A stretch of 37,105 nt of DNA from NCBI RefSeq assembly GCF_902762735.1, contig NZ_CACWPP010000035.1, positions 1 to 37,105 of the forward strand, in the 5' to 3' direction. Position numbers and translations under genes: made by a program. Of the stretch, positions 23,492 to 30,896 are shown piece after piece. The first letter of the stretch is position 1; each line of letters opens with the position of its first letter. The notes beneath the pieces were generated by a model. The model saw only the letters and a program-made list of their open reading frames with translations, was not told the DNA's origin and did not search any database. The DNA comes from an uncultured Ruminococcus sp. Lineage in GTDB: Bacteria > Bacillota > Clostridia > Oscillospirales > Ruminococcaceae.

Positions 23492-23520
23492 TTGACAAGC
23501 GGTGGCGGGTGTGATATAAT
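23492..23520 (+). promoter_or_regulatory. Upstream hisC promoter (P1)
   Basis: TTGACA (23492-23497) and TATAAT (23515-23520), both exact consensus, with 17 bases between. Confidence 0.85.
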
Positions 23521-23533
23521 AATTCATGGTGAT

Positions 23534-23557
23534 AGCATGGTAATACTTTACTATGCT
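23534..23557 (+). promoter_or_regulatory. Probable operator between the two hisC promoters
   Basis: AGCATGGTAA and TTACTATGCT form a 10-base-pair imperfect palindrome around TACT. It is centred about 25 bases after the P1 -10 box and just before the P2 -35 box. A dimeric repressor here could block both promoters. Regulators of his genes of the TrpR/YerC type are known in Firmicutes, but I cannot assign the site. Confidence 0.6.
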
Positions 23558-23562
23558 GAAAT

Positions 23563-23591
23563 TTGACAGAGCGGACGCGCTGTGTTATAAT
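23563..23591 (+). promoter_or_regulatory. Downstream hisC promoter (P2)
   Basis: TTGACA (23563-23568) and TATAAT (23586-23591), again exact consensus with a 17-base spacer, 71 bases after P1. The leader from P2 is ~100 bases. Confidence 0.85.
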
Positions 23592-23699
23592 ATTTCAGAA
23601 AGTTGAATGCTTGGCGGGCGTGTCTGCTTTGTCGTTTGGTGAGGGGCAGGATATTCACCATGCGATATATGCAATTTTGAATGTTAGGAGAGTAATGAA

Positions 23700-24767
23700 A
23701 TGTCTGAAAAACTCTGGAGAAAAAATCTGATAAATATTGAGCCTTATGTGGCGGGTGAACAGCCCAAAAATGAGAACATAATCAAGCTGAATGCCAATGA
23801 GAACCCTTATCCTCCTGCGCCTGCGGTGGCTGAGGTGCTGGCTAAAAAGGATATTTTCGATCTGAAAAAGTATCCTTCGGCTGATGCTGTGCCTCTTAAA
23901 GCGGCGCTGGCTGAAAGGTATGGTCTTAAGGCGGAGAATGTGTTCTGCGGCAACGGCTCGGACGATGTGCTGGCTACGGCGTTCAGGGCGTTTTTCAACT
24001 CGGATAAGCCGATATTCTACCCCGATATAACTTACAGTTTCTACCCTGTTTGGTGCGAACTGCTGAAAATTCCCTACGAAACAAAGCCTGTTGACGGCGA
24101 TTTTCTGATAAACGTAAAGGACTACTACCCCGAAAACGGCGGCGTTGTCATACCTAACCCCAATGCGCCCACTGCGATAGGTGTCGGCAAGGAGTTTATT
24201 GTTGACCTGCTGGAACACAATCGCGACTGCATAGTGATAATCGACGAGGCTTATGTGGATTTCGGGCGTTACAGCTGTGTTGAACTGATAGAGAAGTACG
24301 ACAACCTGATAGTCACGCAGACTTTCTCGAAGTCAAGGTCGCTGGCGGGCATGCGCATCGGTATGGCGTTTGCACAGCCTGAACTGATAAACTACATGCA
24401 GGCAGTCAAGGACAGCTACAACAGCTATCCTCTTGACCAGCTTGCCATTGAAACTGCGATCGCAAGTCTTAAAGACGAGGAGTATTTCCGTGAGACTTTG
24501 GGAAAGGTCAAGGCGACAAGGGACAGGTCGGCGGCGGCTTTCCGCGAGATGGGCTTCACTGTTACTGACAGCGAAACGAATTTCCTGTTTGTGAAGCACC
24601 CGACTATCCCCGCAGAGGAGATATTCAGCTACACCCGTGAAAAGGGCATATTTATAAGGTATTTCAAGAAGCCCGTCATAGACAGGTGGCTGAGGATAAC
24701 CATTGGCACTGATGAAGAGATGGACAAGCTGATATTGGCGGTGCGGGAACTTATCGAAAGCAGGTGA
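23700..24767 (+). CDS. hisC: Histidinol-phosphate aminotransferase
   Basis: A 355-residue PLP enzyme that converts imidazole-acetol phosphate and glutamate to histidinol phosphate. The family pattern is clear: LNANENPYPP near residue 30, NPNAPT (153-158), DEAYVDF (182-188) and the PLP lysine K211 in TFSKSRSLAGMRIG, with the phosphate-binding R219. It is full length. A stretch of AGGAG precedes the ATG. No other his genes are present here; it leads a three-gene unit with a methyltransferase and rimI, which are not obviously related in function. Confidence 0.95.
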   Translation: MSEKLWRKNLINIEPYVAGEQPKNENIIKLNANENPYPPAPAVAEVLAKKDIFDLKKYPSADAVPLKAALAERYGLKAENVFCGNGSDDVLATAFRAFFNSDKPIFYPDITYSFYPVWCELLKIPYETKPVDGDFLINVKDYYPENGGVVIPNPNAPTAIGVGKEFIVDLLEHNRDCIVIIDEAYVDFGRYSCVELIEKYDNLIVTQTFSKSRSLAGMRIGMAFAQPELINYMQAVKDSYNSYPLDQLAIETAIASLKDEEYFRETLGKVKATRDRSAAAFREMGFTVTDSETNFLFVKHPTIPAEEIFSYTREKGIFIRYFKKPVIDRWLRITIGTDEEMDKLILAVRELIESR

Positions 24768-24771
24768 GCTT

Positions 24772-25299
24772 ATGCTTTTGGGATACGCAAAAAAGCTGAG
24801 ATGCGTGCTGAATTTACGCAGGGCGGAAAAGGAGCGGTATGCGGCGGTGCGGCAGTTTGTAAAAGGGCGCGGGCGCGGCAGACTGCTGGACATCGGCACA
24901 GGCAGTGATGAGATGCTGAGGGCGCTGGGCGGCAAGGGGCTTGACCTTTACGGGGTGGATATATCTTCTGCTGACCGCGAGCGCAGTTTTGACGAGATAG
25001 CGCTGATGGGTCTGGCGAGCATTGAAGAACTCCCCTACAATGACGGCTTTTTTGACTGTGTTACTTCGGTGGACACTCCCCCGCTGTGGCGGGACAAAGC
25101 TGCCGCTTTTGCGGAGATACTGCGGGTGCTGAAAGCGGGCGGTCAGCTGGTGTGCGCCTTTGAGTTTGACGGTGAGACAGGTATAGGCACTCCGCCGAGA
25201 GCATTCAGGGAACAGGCGCGTCAAGCGGGGTTTGTGAATGTCAGTGTGAAAGTACTGCGGGAAGAGGGCGGCTATCTGCTGGTGGGTGAAAAGCCATGA
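24772..25299 (+). CDS. Small class I SAM-dependent methyltransferase
   Basis: A 175-residue protein with the SAM-binding motif GRLLDIGTGSDEMLRAL (about 35-51), the acidic end of strand 2 at YGVDIS (about 62-67) and a methyltransferase-11-like core (LPYNDGFFDCVTSVDTP, then EILRVLKAGGQLV). It is shorter than most such enzymes because the C-terminal extension is minimal. The substrate is unknown. It begins four bases after hisC and overlaps rimI by four bases (ATGA), so all three are probably one transcript. Confidence 0.85.
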   Translation: MLLGYAKKLRCVLNLRRAEKERYAAVRQFVKGRGRGRLLDIGTGSDEMLRALGGKGLDLYGVDISSADRERSFDEIALMGLASIEELPYNDGFFDCVTSVDTPPLWRDKAAAFAEILRVLKAGGQLVCAFEFDGETGIGTPPRAFREQARQAGFVNVSVKVLREEGGYLLVGEKP

Positions 25300-25733
25300 C
25301 GGAGATAGTTGCGCTCAATGAGGAAAATGTTTCGGCGGCAGCAGAACTTTCGGCAAAATGTCTGCGCGAGGCGTGGAGCGGGCAGACCCTCTGCGCACAG
25401 CTGAAAAATCAAAACGACCACACGTTTTTGGCGTATGTTGACGGAAAGGCGGCGGGCTTTGTCAGCTGTTGGTGCGTGGCGGGCGAAGCTGAGATAAACA
25501 ACATCTGCGTATTGCCCGAATACCGCAGGCGCGGTATAGCGCGGGCGATGTTTGAAAAGCTGGAAGAAGTTCTGCCTGATGCGGAACGCTGGGTGCTGGA
25601 GGTGCGGGAGTCTAACAGCGCGGCTAAAGCACTGTATGAAAGTCTTGGATTTGCGCGGGTGGGTCTGCGGAAGGATTTTTACGATGACCCTGCCGAAAAC
25701 GCGGTGATAATGGCAAAAACAGTCATAAAATGA
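25296..25733 (+). CDS. rimI: Ribosomal-protein-alanine N-acetyltransferase RimI
   Basis: A 145-residue GNAT enzyme of the RimI type, which acetylates the N-terminus of ribosomal protein S18 in the best-studied case. Motifs: AEINNICVLPEYRRRGIARAMFEKL (about 65-89) contains the acetyl-CoA loop, and LEVRESNSAAKALYESLGF (about 105-123) is the diagnostic RimI stretch. rimI commonly lies with tsaB, tsaE or tsaD; here tsaD is 20 kb away on the other strand. The start overlaps the methyltransferase stop. Confidence 0.9.
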   Translation: MTEIVALNEENVSAAAELSAKCLREAWSGQTLCAQLKNQNDHTFLAYVDGKAAGFVSCWCVAGEAEINNICVLPEYRRRGIARAMFEKLEEVLPDAERWVLEVRESNSAAKALYESLGFARVGLRKDFYDDPAENAVIMAKTVIK

Positions 25734-25735
25734 AT

Positions 25736-25920
25736 TATGTGGTTATCCCGCTGACACGCCACAAAACAGCGGCTATACAGAACTTTAGGTTCTTGGCGTA
25801 TATTGTTCCCCCGCCGAAGGCGGGGGAACAATACGAAAGAACAGCCATTTTGTATCATCGGCAATACACATCAAAATTGGGAGTCTTTATTCTTAGTGGT
25901 GATTTAAAGGGATAACTATA
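25736..25920. mobile_element. Family C element interrupted by a partial family B element
   Basis: The C left end GTGGTTATCCCGCTGACAC starts at 25739, and the C right end (TTAAAGGGATAACTATAAT) closes near 25920. Between 25801 and 25883 lies family B sequence from TATTGTTCCCCC to CAAAATTGGGAG, lacking its outer left arm. The C interior normally found there is missing, so this is a chimera formed by insertion and deletion. Confidence 0.78.
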
Positions 25921-25944
25921 ATGTATAACACCATTGTATGTTGT

Positions 25945-25987
25945 TGACCGCCCTGCATTGTGCTTTATGTACAATGTGGGGCGGTCA
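25945..25987. repeat. Long hairpin, 17-bp stem
   Basis: TGACCGCCC-TG-CATTGT pairs with ACAATG-TG-GGGCGGTCA through 17 positions, two of them wobble, around a nine-base loop. No T-run follows directly. It does not match families A-D. It could be a further repeat family, a terminator-like element for rimI, or a small RNA stem. Confidence 0.6.
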
Positions 25988-26072
25988 GCGTATTGGAGCT
26001 GATTTTTTCGGTATACACTTGCTTTGACTATATGATACCACTTTTGCAAAAACGTTTCAAAATCAATTGTAT

Positions 26073-26145
26073 ACCAATTTGGTTGTGTATTGCTTTCCCC
26101 GCCGAAGGCGGGGAAAGCAATACGAAAGAACAGCCATTTTATATT
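26073..26145. mobile_element. Family B element truncated at a C junction
   Basis: It starts ACCAATTTGGTTGTGTATTG and stops after CAGCCATTTTATATTA, where family C begins. Its central stem reads GCTTTCCCC with GGGGAAAGC instead of GTTCCCCC with GGGGGAAC, so both arms changed together. Confidence 0.75.
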
Positions 26146-26257
26146 ATGACTATCCCTTTAGCTCACCAACTAAAAATGCGGTGAACAAAAGGATAATTGA
26201 GCGACCCATAAGTTCTGTATAGCCGCTGTTTTTGTGGTGTGTCAGCGGGATAATCAC
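26146..26257. mobile_element. Family C element
   Basis: It runs from TGACTATCCCTTTAGCTCAC to GTGTGTCAGCGGGATAATCA, with the standard interior blocks but shortened in the middle. No direct repeats are evident, in keeping with its having cut into the family B copy on its left. Confidence 0.78.
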
Positions 26258-26400
26258 AATATCAATTATTTCGGGGGAATGAGACAAAAGCTGTACTGCG
26301 GAGGACGAATGCTGATCTTTCGGCATTAGCAGAAAGAACTGTCAGTATTGCTAAAGCGGGAAGTATATTTCTGACAAGTCATGCGCAAAGCATATGAAAA
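26258..26400 (+). other. Intergenic stretch, possible gene fragment
   Basis: One frame stays open for about 44 codons up to the TGA near 26395, without a start codon. The reading (LSALAERTVSIAKAGSIF in part) looks protein-like but matches nothing I know. It may be a decayed gene cut off by the neighbouring repeats. Confidence 0.2.
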
Positions 26401-26422
26401 TAGTTCGTTCATAAAATATTGC

Positions 26423-26451
26423 TTTACATTTAAAAATTATAGGAGTATACT
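26423..26451 (+). promoter_or_regulatory. Sigma-A promoter of the MarR-ABC operon
   Basis: TTTACA (26423-26428), 17 bases, TATACT (26446-26451). The start site would fall near 26458, next to the operator-like palindrome. Confidence 0.75.
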
Positions 26452-26461
26452 ATATAAGTAC

Positions 26462-26479
26462 TATTTAGCAAGCTAACTA
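26462..26479 (+). promoter_or_regulatory. MarR/SlyA-type operator
   Basis: A perfect TTAGCAAGCTAA (26465-26476) lies within a longer, nearly symmetric site just after the -10 box and right before the ribosome site of the marR gene. The 12-mer is the same as the published Salmonella SlyA consensus box. Autorepression by the downstream MarR protein is the natural reading. Confidence 0.75.
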
Positions 26480-26497
26480 TAAGGAGGCGAATATTTA

Positions 26498-26953
26498 GTG
26501 AGAAAGTCAAAACAAGCCGATGTCATAAGGGCTTCAAAATATGCGCACCAGAAGATCGGGTGCATAATAAACTCGCGGCTTGCCCACAATGACATTACTG
26601 CCGCGCAGAGCCATGTGCTGATGACGATAATCTATCACCCTGCACCTGTTTACCCATCTGACATACAGAAGTGCATGCATATTTCGGCGGCTACTGTGTC
26701 GGGTCTGCTGAAAAAGCTGAGGGCTAAAGGCTACCTGACTATGGAGGGCTGTGACACCGATGAACGCAGGCGAGGTCTGATAGTCACCGAAAAGGCGCTT
26801 TCACACAAAGCTGAGATAGAAAGCTGTATGAGCAGCATCGAAGATCAGGCTTTTCAGGGCTTTACGGACGAAGAACTGGACACGCTCCATGTTCTGCTGA
26901 CACGTATGGCTGAAAATCTGGATAGTGCAGAAAAGGAGGTAACTGAGGAATGA
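26498..26953 (+). CDS. MarR-family transcriptional regulator
   Basis: A 151-residue winged-helix regulator. The DNA-binding core runs from about 35 to 105: helix-turn-helix YPSDIQKCMHISAATVSGLLKKL, then the wing GCDTDERRRGLIVTEKA with the DxRRRxLxLT-type hallmark. The long first and last helices form the dimer. It starts at GTG 26498 with AAGGAGG about ten bases upstream. A SlyA-like operator lies between its promoter and its start. It overlaps the first ABC gene by four bases, so it probably represses the whole exporter operon until an inducing compound binds. Confidence 0.93.
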   Translation: MRKSKQADVIRASKYAHQKIGCIINSRLAHNDITAAQSHVLMTIIYHPAPVYPSDIQKCMHISAATVSGLLKKLRAKGYLTMEGCDTDERRRGLIVTEKALSHKAEIESCMSSIEDQAFQGFTDEELDTLHVLLTRMAENLDSAEKEVTEE

Positions 26954-28731
26954 GGAAGATCCTTTCCCAGATAAAGCAGTACAAGAAAGACACTATTCTT
27001 ACTCCTGTATACGCCATGCTGGAGGTCATTATGGAGGTACTGCTGCCCTATATAATGGCGAAAATAATCGACTTGGGCATTGAAAAAGGCGATATGAAAG
27101 CAGTGCGGCTATACGGCGCACTGATGGTGGCTGCGGCGCTGGTCAGCCTGTTTGCGGGCATCATGTCGGGCGTACACGGCGCGAGGGCTTCAACGGGCTT
27201 TGCCTGCAACCTGAGAGAAGAGATATACCGCAGGATACAGACATTCTCTTTCGGCAATATCGACAAGTTCTCGACGGCGGGTCTGGTAACGCGAATGACC
27301 ACTGATGTAACAAATATACAGAACTCTTTCCAGATGTGCATACGCATCGCGGTGCGTGCGCCTTTCATGCTGATAAGCAGTATGGTGATGAGTTTTGTGG
27401 TAAGCCCGCGTATGAGCAGCATGTTCATGGTGGCGCTGCTGGTGCTGGGTGTGGCGCTGGGGCTGGTGGTAAGGTTTGCCATGAAAACATTCAGCGAAGC
27501 ATTCCACAAATACGATGAACTAAATGCAAGCGTACAGGAAAACGTATCGGCTATAAGAGTGGTGAAGGCGTATGTGCGTGAGGACTACGAAAAGCAGAAG
27601 TTCCGCAAGGCATCGGGCAACCTGTACAACATGTTCGTCAAGGCGGAGAGCATTGTGGCGCTCAACAACCCTATAATGATGCTTGTAAGCTACTCGGCAA
27701 TAATCGCCATAAGCTGGCTGGGCGCACATATGATAGTCGGCGGCACGCTCACAACAGGTGAGCTGACAAGCCTGTTCTCCTACATTTTCAGAGCGTTCAT
27801 CTCGCTTATGATGCTGTCGTTCATATTTGTAATGATCTCCATGTCGACCGCAAGTATCAAGCGTATCAGCGAAGTGCTGGACGAAAAGCCCGAACTTGCT
27901 GACAAGCCGAATGCAGTCAGGGAGATGAAAGACGGTTCTATTGACTTTGAGGGCGTGGATTTTGCATATTTCAAGGGCGAGAACAAAGATGTTCTGCATA
28001 ATATCGACCTGCACATAAAGTCGGGCGAAACGATAGGCATAATCGGTTCGACGGGCAGCGGCAAGACCTCGCTGGTGAACCTGATAAGCAGGCTTTATGA
28101 TGTGACAAAGGGCTGTGTCAAGGTGGGCGGCGTAGATGTTCGCGACTATGACATGGAATTTCTGAGAGATAACGTATCTGTCGTTTTGCAGAAGAATGTG
28201 CTGTTCTCGGGCAGTATCCTCGATAACCTGCGCTGGGGCGACCCGAATGCCACTGAAGAAGAGTGCATAGAAGCATGCAGGGCGGCGTGCGCTGATGAAT
28301 TTATCGAAAGAATGCCCGACAAGTACAACACTCACATAGAGCGCGGCGGCGCTAACGTTTCGGGCGGACAGAAACAAAGGCTCTGTATCGCGCGTGCGCT
28401 GATGAAGCGCCCGAAAGTGCTGATACTCGATGATTCGACAAGTGCGGTGGACACTGCGACGGACGCTAAGATAAAGCAGGCTTTTGCTGAGAAGATACCC
28501 GGCACTACAAAGCTGATAATCGCACAGAGGATCTCCAGCGTTGAGAAAGCCGACCGCATACTGGTGCTTGAGGACGGCAGGATAACAGGCATCGGCACAC
28601 ATGAAGAACTGCTGAAAAACAACGAAACTTACGCTGATATATACAATTCACAGGTCGGCGGCGGCGGAGATTTCGACCGTCCCGAAAATGCTGAGGGCAA
28701 GGCTGTCAGCGTAGGAAAGGAGGGAGTGTAA
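26950..28731 (+). CDS. ABC exporter half-transporter, degenerate ATP site
   Basis: A 593-residue protein with six membrane helices (residues 15-310) and a nucleotide-binding domain (330-580). Walker A is GSTGSGKT (366-373) and the signature SGGQ is canonical (471-474). However, Walker B reads LILDD with D495 where the catalytic glutamate belongs, and the H-loop histidine is Q526. These are the marks of the non-catalytic member of a heterodimeric exporter such as BmrC/BmrD. Its partner follows without a gap. Under a MarR regulator it is probably a multidrug or toxic-peptide exporter; the substrate is unknown. Confidence 0.93.
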   Translation: MRKILSQIKQYKKDTILTPVYAMLEVIMEVLLPYIMAKIIDLGIEKGDMKAVRLYGALMVAAALVSLFAGIMSGVHGARASTGFACNLREEIYRRIQTFSFGNIDKFSTAGLVTRMTTDVTNIQNSFQMCIRIAVRAPFMLISSMVMSFVVSPRMSSMFMVALLVLGVALGLVVRFAMKTFSEAFHKYDELNASVQENVSAIRVVKAYVREDYEKQKFRKASGNLYNMFVKAESIVALNNPIMMLVSYSAIIAISWLGAHMIVGGTLTTGELTSLFSYIFRAFISLMMLSFIFVMISMSTASIKRISEVLDEKPELADKPNAVREMKDGSIDFEGVDFAYFKGENKDVLHNIDLHIKSGETIGIIGSTGSGKTSLVNLISRLYDVTKGCVKVGGVDVRDYDMEFLRDNVSVVLQKNVLFSGSILDNLRWGDPNATEEECIEACRAACADEFIERMPDKYNTHIERGGANVSGGQKQRLCIARALMKRPKVLILDDSTSAVDTATDAKIKQAFAEKIPGTTKLIIAQRISSVEKADRILVLEDGRITGIGTHEELLKNNETYADIYNSQVGGGGDFDRPENAEGKAVSVGKEGV

Positions 28732-30654
28732 ATGCCTCGTATGGACAGGACAGCACCCCGCCCCAAGATGGATAAGGACACTTTCAAAGTGCTGGGGCGC
28801 GTGCTTAAATTCATGTTCAAGGATTACAAGATACATTTCGCGATAGTGGTGGTATGTATCATAATACAGGCGATAACGACGCTGGTGGGCATGATGTTCA
28901 TTCAGTCACTGCTTGATGATTACGTTACACCGATGCTGACAGCGAAAAAAGCTGCGGGGGCAGATTTCATTCCCGATTACAAGCCGCTGGCGATGGCACT
29001 GGTAAAGCTGGCTGTCATCTATGTGCTGGGTCTTTCATCGGCTTACGCATACAACAGGATAATGGTAAACGTGGGACAGGGCACACTGCGCAATTTCAGA
29101 AATTCCCTGTTCGACAACATGGAAAGTCTGCCGATAAAGTATTTTGACACCCATGCACACGGCGATATAATGTCGGTGTACACCAACGATGTCGATACTC
29201 TGCGTCAGTTTATCTCACAAAGCATACCTCAGCTGATAAACTCCGTCGTTACGCTGGTGGTCACACTTTTCTCGATGATAGCGCTCAGCGGTTTCCTGAC
29301 ACTGCTCTCTATATTCATGGCGGCGGTCATGATGTTTGTGACTGCGAAGATCTCGGGCAGTTCGGGCAAGTATTTTGCGGCACAGCAGAAGGATCTCGGT
29401 GAGGTCAACGGCTTTATCGAAGAGATGCTGGACGGTCAGAAGGTAGTCAAGGTGTTCTGCCATGAGGAAAAGGCGCAGGCTGATTTCAAGGAACTCAATG
29501 ACAGACTGCGTGACAGCGCCAACAACGCAAACAAATTCGCGAACATACTGATGCCGATAAACGGCAACATCGGCAATATCAGCTTTGTGCTGTGCGCTTT
29601 GCTGGGCGCGGTGCTGATGATAAACAATATCGGCGGTATTACTATGGGCAAGCTGACAGCTTTCCTGACGCTGAATAATAACTTCACCATGCCCATCACC
29701 CAGATAAGCCAGCAGATGGCATTCATCATAATGGCGACTGCGGGCGCGGGCAGAGTTATGGACCTGCTTGACCAGAAGCCCGAAACTGATGAGGGCTATG
29801 TGGAATTCGTCAACGCTAAGATAGACCCGAACGGCGAACTGAAAGAGTGTGAAGAACGCACAGGCACATGGGCATGGAAGCACCCTCACAAGGAGGACGG
29901 CACTGTTACCTACACCCGCATGAAAGGCGAGATAGTCTTTGACGGCGTGGATTTCGGGTATAACGATGACAAGATAGTTCTGCACGATGTCAAGCTGTTT
30001 GCAAAGCCCGGTCAGAAGATAGCGTTTGTCGGTTCGACGGGTGCGGGCAAGACCACCATCACCAACCTGATAAACCGTTTCTACGACATACAGGACGGCA
30101 AGATAAGGTATGACGGCATAAACATCACCAAAATAAAAAAGCCTGCGCTGAGAAAAACGCTGGGCATAGTTTTGCAGGATACCCACCTTTTCACGGGCAC
30201 TGTCATGGATAACATACGCTACGGAAACCTCAACGCCACCGATGAAGAATGCAGGGCGGCGGCTAAGCTGGCGAACGCTTCGGGCTTTATCGAAAAGCTG
30301 GAACACGGCTATGACACGGTGCTGACAGGCGACGGCGGCAATCTCAGTCAGGGTCAGCGTCAGCTTCTTGCCATAGCAAGGGCGGCAGTTGCAGACCCTC
30401 CTGTACTGATACTCGATGAGGCGACTTCCTCCATAGATACCCGCACCGAAAAGCTGGTACAGGCAGGCATGGACGCACTTATGCACGGCAGAACGACCTT
30501 TGTTATCGCACACAGGCTGTCTACTGTAAAGAATTCCGACTGCATAATGGTACTTGAACAGGGCAGGATAATCGAGCGCGGCACGCACGACGAACTTATC
30601 GACAAAAAGGGCAAGTACTTCCAGCTGTACACGGGAAACTTTGATAATTCATAA
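28732..30654 (+). CDS. ABC exporter half-transporter, catalytic subunit
   Basis: A 640-residue partner of the preceding protein. Membrane domain about 30-335, nucleotide-binding domain about 395-635. Walker A GSTGAGKT is at 434-441, the catalytic glutamate E563 is in LILDEATSSID, and H594 is in IAHRLST. Its own signature is altered to LSQGQ (538-542). Between the domains lies an extra ~45-residue segment (ECEERTGTWAWKHPHKEDGT) found in this class of partner. The ATG follows directly after the stop codon of the first gene, behind AAGGAGGG. The last two residues (NS) and the stop codon come from an AATTCAT tract. Confidence 0.94.
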   Translation: MPRMDRTAPRPKMDKDTFKVLGRVLKFMFKDYKIHFAIVVVCIIIQAITTLVGMMFIQSLLDDYVTPMLTAKKAAGADFIPDYKPLAMALVKLAVIYVLGLSSAYAYNRIMVNVGQGTLRNFRNSLFDNMESLPIKYFDTHAHGDIMSVYTNDVDTLRQFISQSIPQLINSVVTLVVTLFSMIALSGFLTLLSIFMAAVMMFVTAKISGSSGKYFAAQQKDLGEVNGFIEEMLDGQKVVKVFCHEEKAQADFKELNDRLRDSANNANKFANILMPINGNIGNISFVLCALLGAVLMINNIGGITMGKLTAFLTLNNNFTMPITQISQQMAFIIMATAGAGRVMDLLDQKPETDEGYVEFVNAKIDPNGELKECEERTGTWAWKHPHKEDGTVTYTRMKGEIVFDGVDFGYNDDKIVLHDVKLFAKPGQKIAFVGSTGAGKTTITNLINRFYDIQDGKIRYDGINITKIKKPALRKTLGIVLQDTHLFTGTVMDNIRYGNLNATDEECRAAAKLANASGFIEKLEHGYDTVLTGDGGNLSQGQRQLLAIARAAVADPPVLILDEATSSIDTRTEKLVQAGMDALMHGRTTFVIAHRLSTVKNSDCIMVLEQGRIIERGTHDELIDKKGKYFQLYTGNFDNS

Positions 30655-30679
30655 TTCATAATTCATAATGCATAATTAT
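30646..30679 (+). repeat. AATTCAT tract at the end of the second ABC gene
   Basis: Heptamer units begin in the codons for the last residues; TCA TAA inside the repeat gives the final serine and the stop. One unit is changed to AATGCAT. The tract is in the same orientation as the gene. Confidence 0.85.
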
Positions 30680-30732
30680 TGGCAGGCATTATAGCTTTGT
30701 TGTTCTGTCAGAAGAATGTATGATGATAAAAT

Positions 30733-30771
30733 AATACCCGCAGGAATTGTTTTTCCTGCGGGTATTTTCTT
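30733..30771. terminator. Terminator between convergent ABC and serpin genes
   Basis: A perfect 14-base-pair stem (AATACCCGCAGGAA, 30733-30746 with 30753-30766) with a six-base loop. TTTTCTT follows on the plus strand and a looser T-rich run on the minus strand, so it may act in both directions. Confidence 0.87.
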
Positions 30772-30863
30772 GCATTCTTCCGACAAAAACGCAAAACTCG
30801 CGTACATGTCAATAATTATGTGGTATCTTTCGATAAAACAACGAAGCATAAATGCATGTCAAC

Positions 30864-30896
30864 AATTATGAATTATGAATTATGAATTATGAATTG
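30864..30896 (-). repeat. AATTCAT tract at the end of the serpin gene
   Basis: Read with the gene, AATTCATAATTCATAATTC starts inside the last codons. The final N-S and TAA of the serpin are encoded by the repeat, exactly as in the second ABC gene. Confidence 0.85.

Noticed and set aside
29215-30588. 457-codon open frame on the minus strand
   Set aside because: Antisense to the catalytic ABC subunit; no ribosome site and no protein-like composition.
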